The notes below the pieces were generated by a model. It was not told where the DNA came from and did not search any database. It was given only the letters and a program-made list of their open reading frames with translations. Both the position numbers and the translations under genes were made by a program. This document shows, in pieces, positions 62,411 to 64,000 of a stretch of DNA of 64,000 bases; the first letter of the stretch is position 1; every line of letters begins with the position of its first letter. The stretch comes from Paraburkholderia sp. BL21I4N1 (lineage in GTDB: Bacteria > Pseudomonadota > Gammaproteobacteria > Burkholderiales > Burkholderiaceae), in the NCBI RefSeq assembly GCF_002973525.1, contig NZ_PVEN01000003.1:62001-126000 (forward strand), written 5' to 3'.

Positions 62411-64000
62411 ATGACGGCAGATGAGCGCGACGCGGTCTTCGCGTTGCTCGACGATTGCGACGCGACGGCGGCGCGCCGTTCGAGTCGTCTGTACACGGGT
62501 TTTGTGCGGGAACGGGTGTGCGGGGATGCCGCGCAACTCGAAGCCGTATGCGAGTCCGTGGTGGCGGATACCTTGCGTGGTTTGCATGCCGTCGTGCTCG
62601 CCGATTATGAGTTTGGGCGAAATCTTCTCAACGGAGATTCGCGTCCGCTTCCTAAAACGCAGCGTGGTGATGCCACGCTGCGTTTTTTATTGTTCGAACG
62701 CTGCGAGAAGCGCTCCCGCGAAGAAGTCGACGCGTGGTTGACGGCGCGTGATGGCGGCGCGACCGAGCCTTCGGTGGCGGGCACGGCGAACGTGCGCGCG
62801 AGTGTGGAGCGCGCGCAATTCGACGCGGCAATCGCCGCGATTCACGACGCGCTACGCGCGGGCAATTCCTACCAGGTCAACTACACGTACCGGCTCGGCT
62901 TCGACGTGTTCGGGTCGCCTGTCGCGCTATATCGGCGGTTGAGGGCGCGGCAACCGGTGCCGTTCGGTGCGTTGATCGCGTTGCCGGGAAGCCAATGGGT
63001 GCTGTCGTGTTCGCCGGAGCTTTTCATCGAAAAAGACGGCGCGATGCTGCGTGCGCGGCCGATGAAAGGCACCGCACCCCGCTCGGATGATCCGCGGGCT
63101 GACCAGGCGGCCGCCGAGTTTCTCCGCAACGATCCGAAGAACCGCGCCGAGAACGTCATGATCGTGGATCTGTTGCGCAACGATCTGTCGCGCGTCGCGC
63201 AAACGGGCTCGGTCAAGGTGCCTGCGTTGTTTTCGGTCGAGCCGTATGCGTCGGTCTGGCAGATGACGTCGACAGTGGAGGCCAGCTTGCGGCCCGACAC
63301 CTCGTTCGCCGGCGTTCTGCGCGCGTTGTTTCCGTGCGGGTCGATCACCGGCGCGCCGAAGCATCGGACGATGCAGTTGATCGACGAACTCGAAAGCACG
63401 CCGCGCGGGCTGTATACCGGCGCGATTGGCTGGCTCGACGCGCCCACGGTAGCCGCGCCAGCGGAAAACCCGGCCCTGTGTGGCGATTTCTGCCTCTCCG
63501 TCGCGATCCGTACGTTGACGCTGAGCCATGCCGCGCGAACGGGCGAACTGCAAGGCTCGATGGGTGTCGGCGCGGGCATCGTCCTCGACAGCGTGGCCGC
63601 CGACGAATTCGCGGAGTGTCAATTGAAAGCCAGTTTTCTGACCGGCGCCGAGCCGGGCTTCGACCTGTTCGAAACGATGCACGCCACGCGCGAGGAGGGT
63701 GTGCGGCATCTGTCGCGTCATCTCGAACGGTTGTCGCGCAGCGCGGCAACGTTGGGTTTCAATTTCGGCGACGAAAAGCGGATTCGCGCGCAAATCATCG
63801 GGACGTGTGAATCGTTGCCGGCAAACACACCGCATCGCATGCGGCTTGCGCTCAGCAAGAACGGCGCGATCCACATCACTGCCGCGCTACTGACGCCGCT
63901 GTCGGACCCGACGGTCGGTGTGCTGCTGGCTTCAGACCAACACTTCCCCACAACCGAAGCCGACGATCCGCTGCTGCACCACAAAACCACCCGTCGTGCC
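62411..64000 (+). CDS. pabB: Bifunctional aminodeoxychorismate synthase I / aminodeoxychorismate lyase (PabB-PabC fusion), 3' end missing
   Basis: The frame is open from the ATG at 62411 to the window edge (530 codons). Residues 1-430 are the PabB chorismate-binding domain: VFALLDDCDATAARRSSRLY at the start, GNSYQVNYTYRLGFDVFGSP, SCSPELFIEKDGAMLRARPM with KGTAPR (the covalent/active-site Lys), NVMIVDLLRNDLSRVAQTGS and FPCGSITGAPKHRTMQLIDE. From about residue 415 a second domain begins (GFDLFETMHATREEGVRHLS, RHLERLSRSAATLGFNFGDE), the PLP-dependent PabC lyase fold. Together with PabA this makes p-aminobenzoate for folate. An intrinsic-terminator-like hairpin lies inside the frame at 62654-62688. 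Confidence 0.93.
   Translation, partial: MTADERDAVFALLDDCDATAARRSSRLYTGFVRERVCGDAAQLEAVCESVVADTLRGLHAVVLADYEFGRNLLNGDSRPLPKTQRGDATLRFLLFERCEKRSREEVDAWLTARDGGATEPSVAGTANVRASVERAQFDAAIAAIHDALRAGNSYQVNYTYRLGFDVFGSPVALYRRLRARQPVPFGALIALPGSQWVLSCSPELFIEKDGAMLRARPMKGTAPRSDDPRADQAAAEFLRNDPKNRAENVMIVDLLRNDLSRVAQTGSVKVPALFSVEPYASVWQMTSTVEASLRPDTSFAGVLRALFPCGSITGAPKHRTMQLIDELESTPRGLYTGAIGWLDAPTVAAPAENPALCGDFCLSVAIRTLTLSHAARTGELQGSMGVGAGIVLDSVAADEFAECQLKASFLTGAEPGFDLFETMHATREEGVRHLSRHLERLSRSAATLGFNFGDEKRIRAQIIGTCESLPANTPHRMRLALSKNGAIHITAALLTPLSDPTVGVLLASDQHFPTTEADDPLLHHKTTRRA
62654..62688 (+). terminator. Terminator-like hairpin inside the pabB reading frame
   Basis: AAAACGCAGCGTGG (62654-62667), loop TGATG, CCACGCTGCGTTTT (62673-62686), then TT. 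A perfect 14-bp stem and six-T tract on the plus strand, 269 bases after the dnaJ stop and about 80 codons into pabB. The frame stays open through it, encoding KTQRGDATLRF. Structure is certain; termination activity is inferred. Confidence 0.85.

Overview
The window is high-GC chromosomal DNA from a betaproteobacterium of the Burkholderia sensu lato group, most likely Paraburkholderia. This rests on gene order (queA-tgt-yajC-secD-secF; hrcA-hemH-hslR-grpE-dnaK-dnaJ; oxyR-katA-dps-ubiA; glcD-glcE-glcF-yggS-proC), on the protein sequences, and on a dispersed-looking repeat with CTTTTCTTTGC hairpins that I associate with Paraburkholderia. Nearly all of it is housekeeping or core sequence. No tRNA, rRNA, CRISPR array, prophage or transposase gene was found.

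Layout. 1-1.7 kb: end of the proton-translocating transhydrogenase genes (pntAb, pntB). 1.7-4.4 kb: WYL regulator, VOC protein and an RlmL-type 23S rRNA methyltransferase. 4.6-6.8 kb: a multi-pass membrane protein of the family named 'site-specific recombinase Gcr'. 7.0-8.4 kb: the only accessory-looking segment, two 213-bp inverted repeats enclosing an orphan AlpA-like DNA-binding protein. 8.4-12.3 kb: pqiA1-pqiA2-pqiB-pqiC (MCE lipid transport). 12.7-14.5 kb: cytochrome b561 and two YceI proteins. 14.8-16 kb: an MHS-family transporter. 16.2-22.2 kb: the queuosine (queA, tgt) and Sec accessory (yajC, secD, secF) operon. 22.3-24.8 kb: recG with a long Ala/Lys-rich extension. 24.9-26.6 kb: gamma-glutamyltransferase. 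26.8-30.5 kb: peroxide-defence island (oxyR, katA, dps and two very small genes). 30.6-39.5 kb: ubiA, proC, yggS, glycolate oxidase glcDEF with a second GlcD-like oxidase, and a cobalamin adenosyltransferase. 39.6-40.3 kb: a HigBA-type toxin-antitoxin pair. 40.5-48.6 kb: aroG, tldD, a nitrilase-family amidase and the giant AsmA-like yhdP. 48.8-54.4 kb: glnE, recN, nadK. 54.7-62.4 kb: heat-shock cluster hrcA, hemH, hslR, grpE, dnaK, dnaJ. 62.4 kb to the end: a bifunctional pabB-pabC fusion cut by the window edge.

The most unusual signals are: the inverted-repeat-bounded module at 6974-8378; a near-perfect intrinsic-terminator structure inside the pabB reading frame (62654-62688); a small plus-strand unit between aroG and tldD whose stop codon lies in the loop of its own terminator (41709-41880); and a 46-codon gene with a perfect Shine-Dalgarno between a palindromic promoter region and katA. 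All functional statements come from reading the sequence and from family knowledge; no database search was run.
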